Shown here one piece after another: positions 1 to 8,836 of a DNA stretch of 33,674 nt. The notes under the pieces are model-generated. The model worked only from the letters and a program-made list of their open reading frames with translations, made no database searches and was not told where the DNA came from. Source of the stretch: a virus; the IMG/VR virus record IMGVR_UViG_3300006802_000283, positions 1-33,674 of that record, one strand, 5' to 3'. Made by a program: the position numbers and the translations under genes. Position 1 is the stretch's first letter. Each line of letters begins with the position of its first letter.

Positions 1-1536
1 CGAGGTTGCGTCTTTACCCAGCCAAAGTGTTTGGCCTGCAAATTGGTGCGAGCCTTCAAAAACACCATCATTACTCATGCCGTGAATGCCGGTGTTAGAC
101 GGAAAGTTTGAAGTGTTGTGAATGCTTGGGTATCTCGCAAACCCCGCAGCATCCCTAAGTCTTGTCGGTGCTGTGCTCGCAAGCGTTAGCTGTGTAAGCC
201 CTGCACTTGGGGTATCTGCTGTTACTGCATTGCTAGCTGCTAAAATGCGGCTGCTGGTTCCTTCATCTTCTCCAGTTAAATATGTTCCTTGCGAATCCGT
301 CCAAGAGCTGAAACCGTCAAACGTCAAATAACCTGATCGAACAATAACATCGTTATAAGGTGTAGTGATCGCTTGCTGAACCGGAATCCCGCGAGAGTAT
401 GGTACAGCCTCGGCTGACTGAGCTGCGTCCGGTAAAAATTTGTACTGATTGATTGTGTTCCATTCGCAAACATTCGCCGAGTTTGATGTCTCCATGATGC
501 CGAGCGTTGAGGCTTCAATGTCTATGTCGGTTACAACAATGCGTTTGCAAGAGTGTAGCCATAGCGGAATGTGAACATCTGTTAATGCTCCACCACCGAC
601 GATCTCAATATGATTAAGCAATACGTTGTTGATTGTTTTTGTTACTGTGTCATCGCCCTGAAACTTAATGCCGTATGTATTAGTCGATGTTAGAGAGATA
701 TTGACATTAGCGATCTCTGAATCGCCATAGTTATATGGAAACACAGTCACATTGTCGTTGTCCCAAAGCATTGCGTGACCGTCAACAATAAAATTAACGT
801 TTTTAACATAGCCCTGAGTCATACGGTTAAATCTAAGGATTACATTCGGCGTCGATGTGTTGCCGCCAGTGAATTTAATGTCCTCAATTGTCGCTTGTGG
901 GCAATCTTCAAACCGTATTAAATTACCAGTCATTGATGTGCCTGCATCAATCAAGCACTCTTTGAGTGAGTGGATTGGTAAGCGTACAACTTCCCAAGTC
1001 ACCGTACCGTCAGAAAAAGTATTGCCAACTGTAACGTTGGATGACCATGTGGGTTCTGTGCTTGCGTGTGATGTGCCAGCCGTTACACAGCGGTAATGCA
1101 CGATAAACGGGAACGCCCCATATGAATTGGAAGGGATAACATAATCGCCAACTGTGTAGGCTGTTGCTGTTGCCCATTGCTCACCAGACTTAAAGTGAAT
1201 GCCGCCGCCGGTCGCTGTGCAGCTCAGAGTTGTCGAACCAATACCCGCGCCTTCAATCGCTATATCATCGTAAACCTGGATTAATGTTGATACTGTAAAC
1301 GTGCCTGGGCCTAATCGAATCTTGACGCTTCGATTCGCGGTTGTAGTGATTGCGTTTACTTGAGCAATAGCCCAAGCAAGAGTTCCGGTTGTTGATGAAT
1401 CACCGTGATCTGACAGACTTGTGTCGGTAATCCAAATCTCAGGTGTTGCTGAGATAGTCTCGCCGGTTACGCCGTTTGTAATAGAGCCGCCGCCACTCCC
1501 TGTGGACGTAGCGTCCGTGTTGACTGTAACGCTCAT
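1..1536 (-). CDS. beta-helix tail fibre or tailspike protein, 3' end outside window
   Basis: An open frame of 512 codons starts at the ATG at 1536 and reaches the left edge without a stop, so the C-terminus is missing. The start overlaps the stop of the upstream gene (TAATG). The N-terminal 30 residues are Ser/Thr/Gly-rich; around residues 65-105 the pattern GTFTV...YDDIAIEGAGIGSTT is typical of pectate-lyase-like right-handed beta-helix proteins, and short hydrophobic strands with Asn/Asp turns follow to the edge. There are no membrane segments. Its place at the end of the head operon suits a receptor-binding or capsule-degrading tail component. No catalytic residues can be assigned, so an enzyme activity is not claimed. 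Confidence 0.75.
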   Translation of the reverse strand, partial: MSVTVNTDATSTGSGGGSITNGVTGETISATPEIWITDTSLSDHGDSSTTGTLAWAIAQVNAITTTANRSVKIRLGPGTFTVSTLIQVYDDIAIEGAGIGSTTLSCTATGGGIHFKSGEQWATATAYTVGDYVIPSNSYGAFPFIVHYRCVTAGTSHASTEPTWSSNVTVGNTFSDGTVTWEVVRLPIHSLKECLIDAGTSMTGNLIRFEDCPQATIEDIKFTGGNTSTPNVILRFNRMTQGYVKNVNFIVDGHAMLWDNDNVTVFPYNYGDSEIANVNISLTSTNTYGIKFQGDDTVTKTINNVLLNHIEIVGGGALTDVHIPLWLHSCKRIVVTDIDIEASTLGIMETSNSANVCEWNTINQYKFLPDAAQSAEAVPYSRGIPVQQAITTPYNDVIVRSGYLTFDGFSSWTDSQGTYLTGEDEGTSSRILAASNAVTADTPSAGLTQLTLASTAPTRLRDAAGFARYPSIHNTSNFPSNTGIHGMSNDGVFEGSHQFAGQTLWLGKDATS

Positions 1537-1868
1537 TAGTGATTACTCTTCAACGTTACCGCAGCACTAGTGCCGCTGATAGCAGTAACACGACCACGAA
1601 CATACGGCCACGGCGCTTCAGAACCAAAGCCATCCGAGTCCAGCGCCCCCGATAGTGTGATCGTACCTAGCGTAACCCAGGTAGTAGCATCACTATCAAT
1701 CGACCCTTCCACAACCACGGTAGCCGTGGGGGTAGTGGTATTGGACAGCGTTGCTTGGAACACGCGGCTCTTACCTTTTAAGTGCAAGGCCGACCCTGTC
1801 GCGGTAGTTGTAACCGCGTTTAGCAGCACATTAACAGCGTCACCGCCAATACGTACCATAGATGACAT
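1536..1868 (-). CDS. small virion-associated beta-sandwich-like protein
   Basis: This 110-residue protein lies between structural genes. It is rich in Thr, Ser, Val and Ala and has the repeated pattern 'VEGSIDSDATTWVTLGTITLSG', usual for small head or tail accessory proteins predicted as beta-sandwiches. The start ATG follows an AGGGAGAA ribosome binding site, and the stop overlaps the start of the beta-helix tail gene, implying coupled translation. No enzymatic motif or signal peptide is seen. A decoration or neck role is possible; position and composition are the only evidence. Confidence 0.6.
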   Translation of the reverse strand: MSSMVRIGGDAVNVLLNAVTTTATGSALHLKGKSRVFQATLSNTTTPTATVVVEGSIDSDATTWVTLGTITLSGALDSDGFGSEAPWPYVRGRVTAISGTSAAVTLKSNH

Positions 1869-1870
1869 GT

Positions 1871-2194
1871 TTATTCTCCCTTACATTTAGATAAGTACTT
1901 AATCATCCGACTAAGTACTTTCCTAGAATCCTTTGCTAATCCTAACGCAGTGTTACAGTGATGACACAGCAGCCCGCGAATCACATTCTTATCATGACAG
2001 TGATCAACGTGAAGTTTACCTTTCGGCTTCGTTAAACAAATCGCGCAAGCTCCGCGCTGTTTCTTTAATAAAGCATTGTAGTGCTGTGTATCTATACCGT
2101 ACCTCGTCATTAGGTTTTTATCCCGAGTACATTCGGAACATAGGTGCTTCGTGTTGAGCTTACGACGTTTACCGCAATCCCAACACGAAGCCAT
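1871..2194 (-). CDS. endonuclease VII-like HNH endonuclease
   Basis: The 107-residue protein carries the recombination endonuclease VII signature: a YGID...YNALLKKQRGACAIC segment (about 32-53), then VDHCHD (68-73) and RGLLCHHCNTALGLAKD (78-94). The two CxxC pairs around the His-rich centre form the zinc-bound HNH fold. An additional N-terminal CWDC...CSEC zinc-finger-like segment precedes it. Family members cut branched or specific DNA. Placed singly between two virion protein genes, with no packaging partner next to it, it looks like a free-standing homing-type endonuclease; a junction-resolving role in packaging is the alternative. Confidence 0.85.
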   Translation of the reverse strand: MASCWDCGKRRKLNTKHLCSECTRDKNLMTRYGIDTQHYNALLKKQRGACAICLTKPKGKLHVDHCHDKNVIRGLLCHHCNTALGLAKDSRKVLSRMIKYLSKCKGE

Positions 2195-2210
2195 TAGATA
2201 CCTACCTCAA

Positions 2211-3143
2211 TTAGGTAGATACCGTGGTCGGTACTAACGCACCAGACTCATCAACTGCGTTACAAACATAGTTCTCGATACTGAGTAGCGAACCTGGATC
2301 AACTGCTGTTTCAGGAGCAGTCGCAAACAAAGTACCCATAGCGTTATTGGCCATGATACCTGTACATGCAACGTTAAGGTCAACGAGGTTACCCGCAGTA
2401 GTATCCGAGTTATAAAGGACGTTGTCCTTTATTAGTAGGTTAGTACTGGCAGCACCTTCACCGATAATCACGCCGTCAGTGAAGTCTCCATAAAAGTAAT
2501 TACCTTCGATAGTGGTATTACCCGCCGTGTCTAACCGAATCGCTTCAGCGCAACCTGCGGTATCTTCAGCGATAAACTTACAGTTGGAGATAGTAGTACC
2601 TGCAACCGCGTCAACATCGACCATAGTAACGAAGTCATCACCTGTCGCGTTGTAGGTAAACTCAAGGCTATCTAAAGTAACGCCAGCCGCATCTACATTG
2701 ACGCCTACAACAACCGCGGAGACATCGGCAGTCAACGTTAAGTTGTGAAGAAGGACATTAGCTGCATCGATCTCAACTGAACCGGCTGTCGCTGTGAAGT
2801 TAAGATCTGGACGATCAGTGCCCCGGCCTAAACCGATTACAGCAATGCCAGCTACATCCAAAACTAAGGATGTGGCAGCCGAGATAGTCTCCGAATGACC
2901 GGGCATGACCATGATGATGTCGCCTCGGTTGGCAACGCATTGGCTAACTGCATAGTCGATCGTAGCGAAAGGTCGAAGGTATGTACCCCCGGCTGGTGCA
3001 GGAGCATCCGCGCCGCCTACGCCAAGGTCAGGTAAAACAGATGTGCTGTTTACCCAAAAAACTTTACCGGGATGAGATACCGCTAACGGTACGCCCCGGA
3101 TAATTAAATTACTAATCCCATTAGGGTATTGTGAATAAGACAT
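2211..3143 (-). CDS. right-handed beta-helix virion protein
   Basis: The 310-residue protein begins with a region (about 20-60) that positions a FATIDYAVSQC motif and continues with repeated short strands of the kind 'VTLDSLEFTYN', 'TTISNCKFIAED', 'TTIEGNYFYGD', one turn every 20-25 residues: a parallel beta-helix. The start has a strong AGGAGAG site. It is downstream of the major capsid protein but separated from it by a terminator, so it may be expressed at another level. A capsid fibre, decoration or tail protein is likely; no catalytic residues can be named. Confidence 0.7.
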   Translation of the reverse strand: MSYSQYPNGISNLIIRGVPLAVSHPGKVFWVNSTSVLPDLGVGGADAPAPAGGTYLRPFATIDYAVSQCVANRGDIIMVMPGHSETISAATSLVLDVAGIAVIGLGRGTDRPDLNFTATAGSVEIDAANVLLHNLTLTADVSAVVVGVNVDAAGVTLDSLEFTYNATGDDFVTMVDVDAVAGTTISNCKFIAEDTAGCAEAIRLDTAGNTTIEGNYFYGDFTDGVIIGEGAASTNLLIKDNVLYNSDTTAGNLVDLNVACTGIMANNAMGTLFATAPETAVDPGSLLSIENYVCNAVDESGALVPTTVST

Positions 3144-3194
3144 TTATCTCTCCTATGAAACCGCGATGCGGTCATATTGAAAAACTTCATAGTT

Positions 3195-3226
3195 CAAAAA
3201 AGGTGCGCCCCAATAAGAGCGCACCT
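3195..3226 (-). terminator. intrinsic terminator after the major capsid gene
   Basis: On the minus strand AGGTGCGC, an 10-base loop and GCGCACCT are followed directly by a run of T. The stem begins 8 bases past the capsid stop codon. It should reduce read-through into the downstream beta-helix and tail genes. Confidence 0.85.
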
Positions 3227-3233
3227 AATCAGC

Positions 3234-4145
3234 TTACGCTGGCGATGAACCGTATAAAGCACGAGGATCACCAGCAGTAACAGAGTAGCGCTCTGTACAT
3301 TTGGCTTTCGCGTTTTCAGTGTCAAAGTCATTGTCTTGAGTGAACTCAAGCGCACGACGTTGGAACAACTTCAAACCACCTCGTTTAATATCAGTTCGGA
3401 TGAACCAGTTGTTAGTATCAGTCAAATAGTGGTTGACTTTAATTCCTTCAGGGAACACGTTCATGTCCCGAAGAGCATTAGCGTCGTTATTTGCTGTACC
3501 TGATTGCTGAACAGACTTCAAGATCCGATGCGCTTCGAACTGTTGGTTGATCGGAATGATCAAGCAACGTGGACGTAGCTGAATCTTAAGACCTGCATCA
3601 TCTTCCGCTTGGCCGATTTGAATGATCAAATCTTCCATAGACGCTTCAGACAACGCAGCGGCAGTCGATAGTTCATTAGAGAACGTACCGCCAGTTGTGT
3701 TCGGATGGTCATTCGCTAACAACTCTTTACCATCACCAAAAGTATAGGAGCTGTTGAAAGCTCGGTTATACATATTAGCAACAACGTTTTCTTTGGTTTG
3801 GTGCATTGACTCAGAAAGCAAGGATGCGCCTTTCAAGGATACTTCCATGTAAAGACCGTCTTCCATGTTCTCACGAGTAACAATGTAACCAAGACCGTAG
3901 ACAACGTGAACCGCACGAGTAGTGTAGCCTTGTTGGTTGTCAGTGTACGACACGCTGCTACCTTCAGATTTAACCGGGGCTAAACCAAAAGTAGTACTTT
4001 GAACTGTTTCTTCATAGTTCTTACGTGAAGTTGCTTTATCAACAAGTTGAGTCCACTCAGGTGCGTATCGACCGTAGGTCTGACCGAACCATTCATAGAC
4101 ACCAGGCCACAGCGCCTTAGGATGCGAACCAGTAGTATTAACCAT
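3234..4145 (-). CDS. major capsid protein, Mu gpT-like
   Basis: The 303-residue product matches the Mu gpT-type major head subunit family, which has the HK97 fold. Recognisable landmarks in order are HPKALWPGVYEWFG (8-21), FGLAPVKSEG (about 53-62), VVYGLGYIVTRENMED (81-96), MHQTKENVVANMYNRAF (114-130), LLANDHPNTTGGTFSN (142-157), the RPRCLIIP segment near 190 and NVFPEGIKVNHYLTD near 230. Length is normal for the family. It assembles the icosahedral shell on the scaffold encoded upstream. It starts 4 bp after the upstream stop and is followed by a strong terminator. Confidence 0.95.
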   Translation of the reverse strand: MVNTTGSHPKALWPGVYEWFGQTYGRYAPEWTQLVDKATSRKNYEETVQSTTFGLAPVKSEGSSVSYTDNQQGYTTRAVHVVYGLGYIVTRENMEDGLYMEVSLKGASLLSESMHQTKENVVANMYNRAFNSSYTFGDGKELLANDHPNTTGGTFSNELSTAAALSEASMEDLIIQIGQAEDDAGLKIQLRPRCLIIPINQQFEAHRILKSVQQSGTANNDANALRDMNVFPEGIKVNHYLTDTNNWFIRTDIKRGGLKLFQRRALEFTQDNDFDTENAKAKCTERYSVTAGDPRALYGSSPA

Positions 4146-4148
4146 AAT

Positions 4149-4727
4149 CTATACCCCCGTCGCAGAGCGATTCTGATGAGCATTAAGTAAAACTTCGTAC
4201 TCACAGTTAGCAGCAAAGGCTTCGTTGTCTTCACGTTGATGAACGCGAAGCAAACGTAGCATTAGAGTTGCAGTAGTTGCAGGTGTGGTAGTACCACCCG
4301 AATCAATCTCATAACCTGAGCGACCCGTGGTTGTGTCCCCCGCGCCAGCAATACAATCAACGTTAAGACCGATTTGAGCAGCGGTCATAGTAGCAGCACC
4401 GTCATCTTGGATGGTAAAAATAACATCCGGGTCGTCGCATACCCACACATATTGTGCAGTACTAGCTGGACTGTACTTCAGATCCAAGTTAGTACGGGTA
4501 GGCTCAAAGCCCACGATAACGCCAATAGGGATGCCCGAAGCACCGGCTGCTTGCACTTCAGGTACGCCATCCGTGTGAGCAGTGCCGGTGTAAGTCACCG
4601 GATCACCAATAAACAGATCCGTAGCATACGCAGAATCGATATGATACAGCGACGCGGCTCCGTTGTATGGGTTACCATTAAGATGACGAATAGGTGTTAA
4701 ACCGCGAGGTTTATCAGCATTAGCCAT
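4149..4727 (-). CDS. head decoration/stabilisation-like structural protein
   Basis: This 192-residue protein begins MANADKPRGLTPIRHLNG, an N-terminus common to structural proteins encoded just upstream of gpT-like capsid genes. It is Gly/Ala/Thr-rich, without long helices, and has beta-type segments such as 'GIPIGVIVGFEPTRTNLDL' and 'QYVWVCDDPDVIFTIQDD'. The order scaffold, this gene, major capsid is usual for capsid stabilising or decoration proteins. The exact role is inferred from location. Confidence 0.7.
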   Translation of the reverse strand: MANADKPRGLTPIRHLNGNPYNGAASLYHIDSAYATDLFIGDPVTYTGTAHTDGVPEVQAAGASGIPIGVIVGFEPTRTNLDLKYSPASTAQYVWVCDDPDVIFTIQDDGAATMTAAQIGLNVDCIAGAGDTTTGRSGYEIDSGGTTTPATTATLMLRLLRVHQREDNEAFAANCEYEVLLNAHQNRSATGV

Positions 4728-4774
4728 AATTTAGTTCTCCAATTAAAGTTAATCGCGAGAACGAACAATCCGTG

Positions 4775-5257
4775 TTACTTAGGCTCTTCAATGAATTCAT
4801 TTTGCCTTTCGACTTTAGAATTTATATCGCCGTAAGCCTCTGGATCGTCGTCATTGCGACGTTTAGGTTTACGAATAAAACTTTCCTGTTTGGCGATCTG
4901 TGCTTCCGCAGCGGCCATGTCATCTGCATGATAGTCTGCGCGTTGGCGCATTAAATACAGATACTTGTCGCTACCGCCTTTAGCGGGACGTACTACCGCA
5001 TCACTTAAAGAGTAACTACCTTTACCATCTTCACCGGCTTTGACCCGTTTGTCTGGATCGATAACAATATCGTAATCCCGTGATCGAAAATCTTCGATTT
5101 GGTCTTCGTGTGTCCAATAGTAAAAGTAACCAGGCTCTTTAACTCGATCAGGCACAGATAGGTTATATCGTGCGCGACCAGATGCCGGTTTAGGTTGACG
5201 TCTTTCCTCTTTGAGGCTCTCTCGGGATGCCCGTGTTGGGCGTGTATTCTTACTCAT
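4775..5257 (-). CDS. conserved phage head-operon protein, unknown function
   Basis: The 160-residue protein is highly charged. A basic N-terminus (TRPTRASRESLKEERR) is followed by a compact part around residues 30-110 containing 'VKEPGYFYYWTHEDQIEDF' and a helical acidic/basic C-terminus. It lies between scaffold and decoration genes, 2 bp from the scaffold stop. It probably takes part in head assembly. No enzyme motif is seen. Confidence 0.65.
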   Translation of the reverse strand: MSKNTRPTRASRESLKEERRQPKPASGRARYNLSVPDRVKEPGYFYYWTHEDQIEDFRSRDYDIVIDPDKRVKAGEDGKGSYSLSDAVVRPAKGGSDKYLYLMRQRADYHADDMAAAEAQIAKQESFIRKPKRRNDDDPEAYGDINSKVERQNEFIEEPK

Positions 5258-5259
5258 AG

Positions 5260-6252
5260 CTATTCACCTTGGTTGTAGTACTGTTCAGCATATTGATCTA
5301 AAGTGTATTCAACACCGGGGAATTCATCCTCCATGTTGGCCTTAATCACTTTATATGCCTGCATTGCTTCAGGTGGTAGAGAAGCTGTTTTTGGTTTACT
5401 GTTATCGTCCGACGCGCTAGCAGCACGTTTCGAACGGCTAATGTTCCGGGCTTTCTCTTTACGAGGATTCCGTTTTACCGGCTGATCATCTTCCATCTGA
5501 TCATCTCCTTCGTCAGAGTCGTCCCGCTGATCATCAAATAAATCCGGGCGAGATACGCGCATCTGCCGGTCTAGTTCCGCAAGTAGCTCCGGGGAGTCCG
5601 GTTGATACTTACTTGGGTTTGATTTCATAAGCTTCTCAGCTTTAAATACCGCGACGGCTGTGGCTTCTTCATCCTGATCAAACCACGGGTTTTCTTCTAA
5701 CCACGCATCAGTATTTGGTGTGTCTGAAGTGGGGAGGTCTTCGATCTGTTCCGGCTCAGGAGCATTTTCTCGCAACGCTTTTTGCTGCTTCTCAATGTCC
5801 AAAACGACCTGAATCTCGCCTTCTTCCATAGCTTCTAGCCGCTGTCGCTCTAATGCTTCAATGCGGCTTTCGATATCCGCCTTCGAAGTCTTTTGTTGGT
5901 TCTCTAGAGTTTTCTGTAACGCTTTATGGATCGCCCGGTTTTCTTTGGTGATCGCATCAAGCTTCTTCTCTAAAGTAGTATTCTTTTCCTTAAGTTCACG
6001 ATCAATACGCTTACCACGAGCAACAAAATGCTCTGCGCTTACCCACCGTTTCGGATCACCTTTCCATTCTTCTTTAGGACGCCAGCCAGCTTCTCGGGCT
6101 TCCAGCTCCACAGAGTCAATGTCATCCGCATCCTCCGTTTGTTCTCCAGGATCGTTATCCTCTACGTCCTCAGTTTCCTCTTCTTCAGAAACCTCATCGG
6201 GTAAATCTGCCAGCGCATCGGCCAACACTTGTTTCTCTAAATCTTCATGCAT
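5260..6252 (-). CDS. capsid scaffolding protein
   Basis: The product is about 330 residues from the ATG at 6252, chosen because GGAGAG lies just upstream and the start overlaps the co-chaperonin gene by 8 bp; a longer in-frame start at 6285 lacks this. The N-terminus is very acidic (runs of E and D to residue 45), followed by GWRPKEEWKGDPKRWVSAEHFV, then a coiled coil of about 90 residues (roughly 70-160) rich in K, E and L, a second acidic region and a basic patch (NPRKEKARNISRSKRA) before the C-terminus. This is the usual make-up of phage scaffolds, which nucleate the shell and then leave it. Confidence 0.85.
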   Translation of the reverse strand: MHEDLEKQVLADALADLPDEVSEEEETEDVEDNDPGEQTEDADDIDSVELEAREAGWRPKEEWKGDPKRWVSAEHFVARGKRIDRELKEKNTTLEKKLDAITKENRAIHKALQKTLENQQKTSKADIESRIEALERQRLEAMEEGEIQVVLDIEKQQKALRENAPEPEQIEDLPTSDTPNTDAWLEENPWFDQDEEATAVAVFKAEKLMKSNPSKYQPDSPELLAELDRQMRVSRPDLFDDQRDDSDEGDDQMEDDQPVKRNPRKEKARNISRSKRAASASDDNSKPKTASLPPEAMQAYKVIKANMEDEFPGVEYTLDQYAEQYYNQGE

Positions 6253-6625
6253 GTCTGCTCTCCACAATACCGACGATCTGATCATCGTTCATCATCCGGT
6301 ATAATTCGCCATTCGTTTTGAAGTGAAACCCGACGTACTTATCAATTAAGACAGTGTCGCCGATCTTTGGTTTTAGACCTTTCCAGTCTGCAAAACTGTC
6401 ATCATCAACAGCAACTAAAATAGCGTGCTGCTGTGCGCGTTGATGAGTCTCTTTGACTGTTTCAGGAATCGCAATCATCGACCCCTTAAATTGGTCATCC
6501 GTATCTTCAATGCTTAATGGCCGGACCGCTACGCGGCCCCAGACAGGTCGGATACCACATTTGTCTATCCACTCCTGTATCTCATCTAACGGTGCAATGT
6601 CCACCGACTTAGCTGCTTCACTCAT
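6245..6625 (-). CDS. GroES-like (Cpn10) co-chaperonin
   Basis: The 126-residue protein has the Cpn10 framework: IRPVWGRVAVRPL (25-37) corresponds to the first strand of GroES, MIAIPETVKETHQRAQQHAILVAV covers the mobile-loop region, and PKIGDTVLIDKYVGFHF plus 'GELYRMMNDDQIVGIVE' match the conserved end. An N-terminal extension of about 24 residues precedes it. Like T4 gp31, such proteins adapt host GroEL for folding the phage capsid protein; the gene sits directly upstream of the scaffold and three genes from the capsid gene, which supports that job. It overlaps its neighbours (TAATG upstream, 8 bp downstream). Confidence 0.85.
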   Translation of the reverse strand: MSEAAKSVDIAPLDEIQEWIDKCGIRPVWGRVAVRPLSIEDTDDQFKGSMIAIPETVKETHQRAQQHAILVAVDDDSFADWKGLKPKIGDTVLIDKYVGFHFKTNGELYRMMNDDQIVGIVESRHA

Positions 6626-6864
6626 TATTCGTCCTCATAAAGATCGCTATACTCTAAAGTTAACAAGTCGTCTATCACTTCGAACACTTTGATATTCAAC
6701 TGTTGCTCTTCCTCAGATACAACCGCTCCGCTCATCATCGCTTCGACATATTGCTGTTGAATATCTTCACGACGTTCACGTAGATAGTTGTGTAGGAACT
6801 CTTCTGTGGGCAGACTCTCCTTCCATTGAAGGAACTCCGCCTTGCTCAGTTTGATCTTGGGCAT
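6625..6864 (-). CDS. small acidic protein, unknown function
   Basis: This 79-residue, mostly helical and acidic protein (LSKAEFLQWKESLPTEEFLHNYL at the N-terminus) is coded in another frame across the last 89 bp of the portal gene and continues to the GroES-like gene, with which it shares TAATG. No family is recognised. The position between portal and co-chaperonin and the tight coupling argue that it is real. Confidence 0.6.
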   Translation of the reverse strand: MPKIKLSKAEFLQWKESLPTEEFLHNYLRERREDIQQQYVEAMMSGAVVSEEEQQLNIKVFEVIDDLLTLEYSDLYEDE

Positions 6865-8836
6865 CTATCGACTCTTTTTTCGCTTTAATGTTATCACGCT
6901 GTTTACCTAAGGAAGTGAGTAACGCTTTCTGCTTCTCAATCATGACACGATCGTCCACGGCTTCCGCCTCGTTGAGATCTTTCAGCGCTTTGGCTTCCAA
7001 CGCCGCAACCTGGGCGTCGATTAGGTCTAATTCAAATGGGAGTTTCGCTTGGCGATACTCAGCTTCGGCTTGAACTTTCATCATAGCCGCTTGCTCTTTT
7101 AATGGAGGCTCAGGTGGTTGAGGTGCATTCTCAGACCCAGGAGGCGGAAGTACCTCATCAATAGCTGGGATCTTCAAGGCTTCAAGATAGCGCCGTTCAA
7201 CCGCGTGGATATTATACCCTGGGACCGCAGCAGCTCGATTAGCTACCGCTTCCGCTTTAAGTACCGCGAGTTGATCCGATGCTACGTTAGGATCAGCAGC
7301 AGGCTTAACATCAGAGGGATCACCTTGGTAATCAGTATAATATACTTGTTCATCCTGACCATCCACTACCTGAAAGTACTCAACCGAGTCCAGATACCTA
7401 GCGTTTAATTCGTATATACGAGAAAACTCTTTCCGAGCACAACGCCAGATACGCTTATATACGCCAGAAAATACTTTCTGACCTTGCTCTAGTGATGCCA
7501 TTGACGTGGTTGCAGGCGTGTTTTGTCCGGGGGTCTTGCCGACCATCATGTCGGTAACACCCGATATACGCTCTGCGTAGTCAATCAATAGCGATAATAA
7601 GTTAAATAGTGTCGAAGAGGGATCGCGTACAGGTAGCATGAACACGTTCTTACGAACATCATCGCCTGTTGCATTAATCGTTTTAAACTCACCTGGCTTA
7701 AATACGTAGTCACCCTTCTTCAACCGGGCTCCCTTACCGATAAACCCAGACGGTAAGTTAGCTAGCTTCCCGGCATCCAATAACAAATTGATGTTAGTGT
7801 TTATCGCCTCATTAACAGGAGCAATAAGATGACCAAAGCCAAGTTCATAAAAGCTTCCATCAGGTGCAGGAATAAATTTGTACTTAGTGTAATAGTGCTC
7901 TGGGAATATCTTAGCAATCTCTTTACTATTGCGACGGCTGTAGATGATACTGTCTTCATCAAACCGGGGGATAATCCGAACAACCTTCTGCGACATCTTC
8001 TCAAATGTAACCACATACGGTTCTTCATACCCATCGCCATCAAGGTCTATGTAACAGTGTTGTTCCAGAAAAACAAAGTGTTCAATCCCGGTGTCCCCAG
8101 AGGTGGGGGCAGTACTGCCTTCACGTTCATGCGCGTACTCATTATGAGTAGCACCGAATACTGGCTGAGAAAAATCCTGTTTACGGTAGAAACCTTGTCG
8201 GGTAAGTTCCGTCACTTCACGTTTAGAATACTCGCCAAGTACTTCGGTGATACACTCTGCATCCTCAAGTGATGAGGCATAATAGTTAACAACTAAATTC
8301 TCGGGAGAAACATACCGAGAGCACAAATGCTGCTTCTCGTAATCAAAGTACGTCTTCTTAAACCCACAACCTAAGATAGGTAACGCCAGTAGAAGAGTAT
8401 CCATGTCCTCTTCCCAGCCTTCATCCTCTTCAGTCAACTGGTAGTTCATGTGAGCAGAAATACGATCAGCTCGTTTTTTCTTCTCCCCGTCTTCATCCGG
8501 GCCTATCGAGCGACACTTTACAATGTCCGCTCCAGGAATAATCGAGGGGTACGCACGGGCGTTGAACTGGATCGCGGCGATAGTGACCACGGGGAACTTA
8601 ACGTTAGCTGCACCTTCAAACGGATAGTTTTTCTTCTTGGTTACTTGCATCGCGAGGTCAAACCCGCGCTCCATCATTTGCTCCCAACCGGCTCGACTAG
8701 TTTTATCAGCCTCATACCGATTAGCGCACTCCATGCCGAGTACGTCCAACTGATCGTCGGTTAGTTCATCGGCGATGTTCTCCGATTCAAGAATCTTAGC
8801 CAGCGATAGTTTTATCTTCTGTGGGTCTTTATCCAT
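6776..8836 (-). CDS. portal protein
   Basis: The product is about 686 residues from the ATG at 8836, which shares TAATG with the terminase stop; a GTG 21 bases upstream is a weaker choice. The N-terminal segment AGWEQMMERGFDLAMQV...YPFEGAANVKFPVVTIAAIQFNARAYPSI is diagnostic for the large portal proteins of this phage group. The middle holds the stem and crown core ('GHLIAPVNEAINTNINLLLDAG', 'ERISGVTDMMVGKTPGQNTPATT'), and the last 150 residues are helical, charged and rich in Ala, Glu and Lys (a barrel-like tail). The dodecameric portal forms the packaging vertex and binds TerL, encoded immediately upstream. Confidence 0.92.
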   Translation of the reverse strand: MDKDPQKIKLSLAKILESENIADELTDDQLDVLGMECANRYEADKTSRAGWEQMMERGFDLAMQVTKKKNYPFEGAANVKFPVVTIAAIQFNARAYPSIIPGADIVKCRSIGPDEDGEKKKRADRISAHMNYQLTEEDEGWEEDMDTLLLALPILGCGFKKTYFDYEKQHLCSRYVSPENLVVNYYASSLEDAECITEVLGEYSKREVTELTRQGFYRKQDFSQPVFGATHNEYAHEREGSTAPTSGDTGIEHFVFLEQHCYIDLDGDGYEEPYVVTFEKMSQKVVRIIPRFDEDSIIYSRRNSKEIAKIFPEHYYTKYKFIPAPDGSFYELGFGHLIAPVNEAINTNINLLLDAGKLANLPSGFIGKGARLKKGDYVFKPGEFKTINATGDDVRKNVFMLPVRDPSSTLFNLLSLLIDYAERISGVTDMMVGKTPGQNTPATTSMASLEQGQKVFSGVYKRIWRCARKEFSRIYELNARYLDSVEYFQVVDGQDEQVYYTDYQGDPSDVKPAADPNVASDQLAVLKAEAVANRAAAVPGYNIHAVERRYLEALKIPAIDEVLPPPGSENAPQPPEPPLKEQAAMMKVQAEAEYRQAKLPFELDLIDAQVAALEAKALKDLNEAEAVDDRVMIEKQKALLTSLGKQRDNIKAKKESIDAQDQTEQGGVPSMEGESAHRRVPTQLST

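Noticed and set aside
5260-6285. Longer scaffold start at 6285
   Set aside because: The ATG at 6252 has GGAGAG in front and gives a typical acidic N-terminus; the additional 11 residues lie in the overlap with the GroES-like gene.
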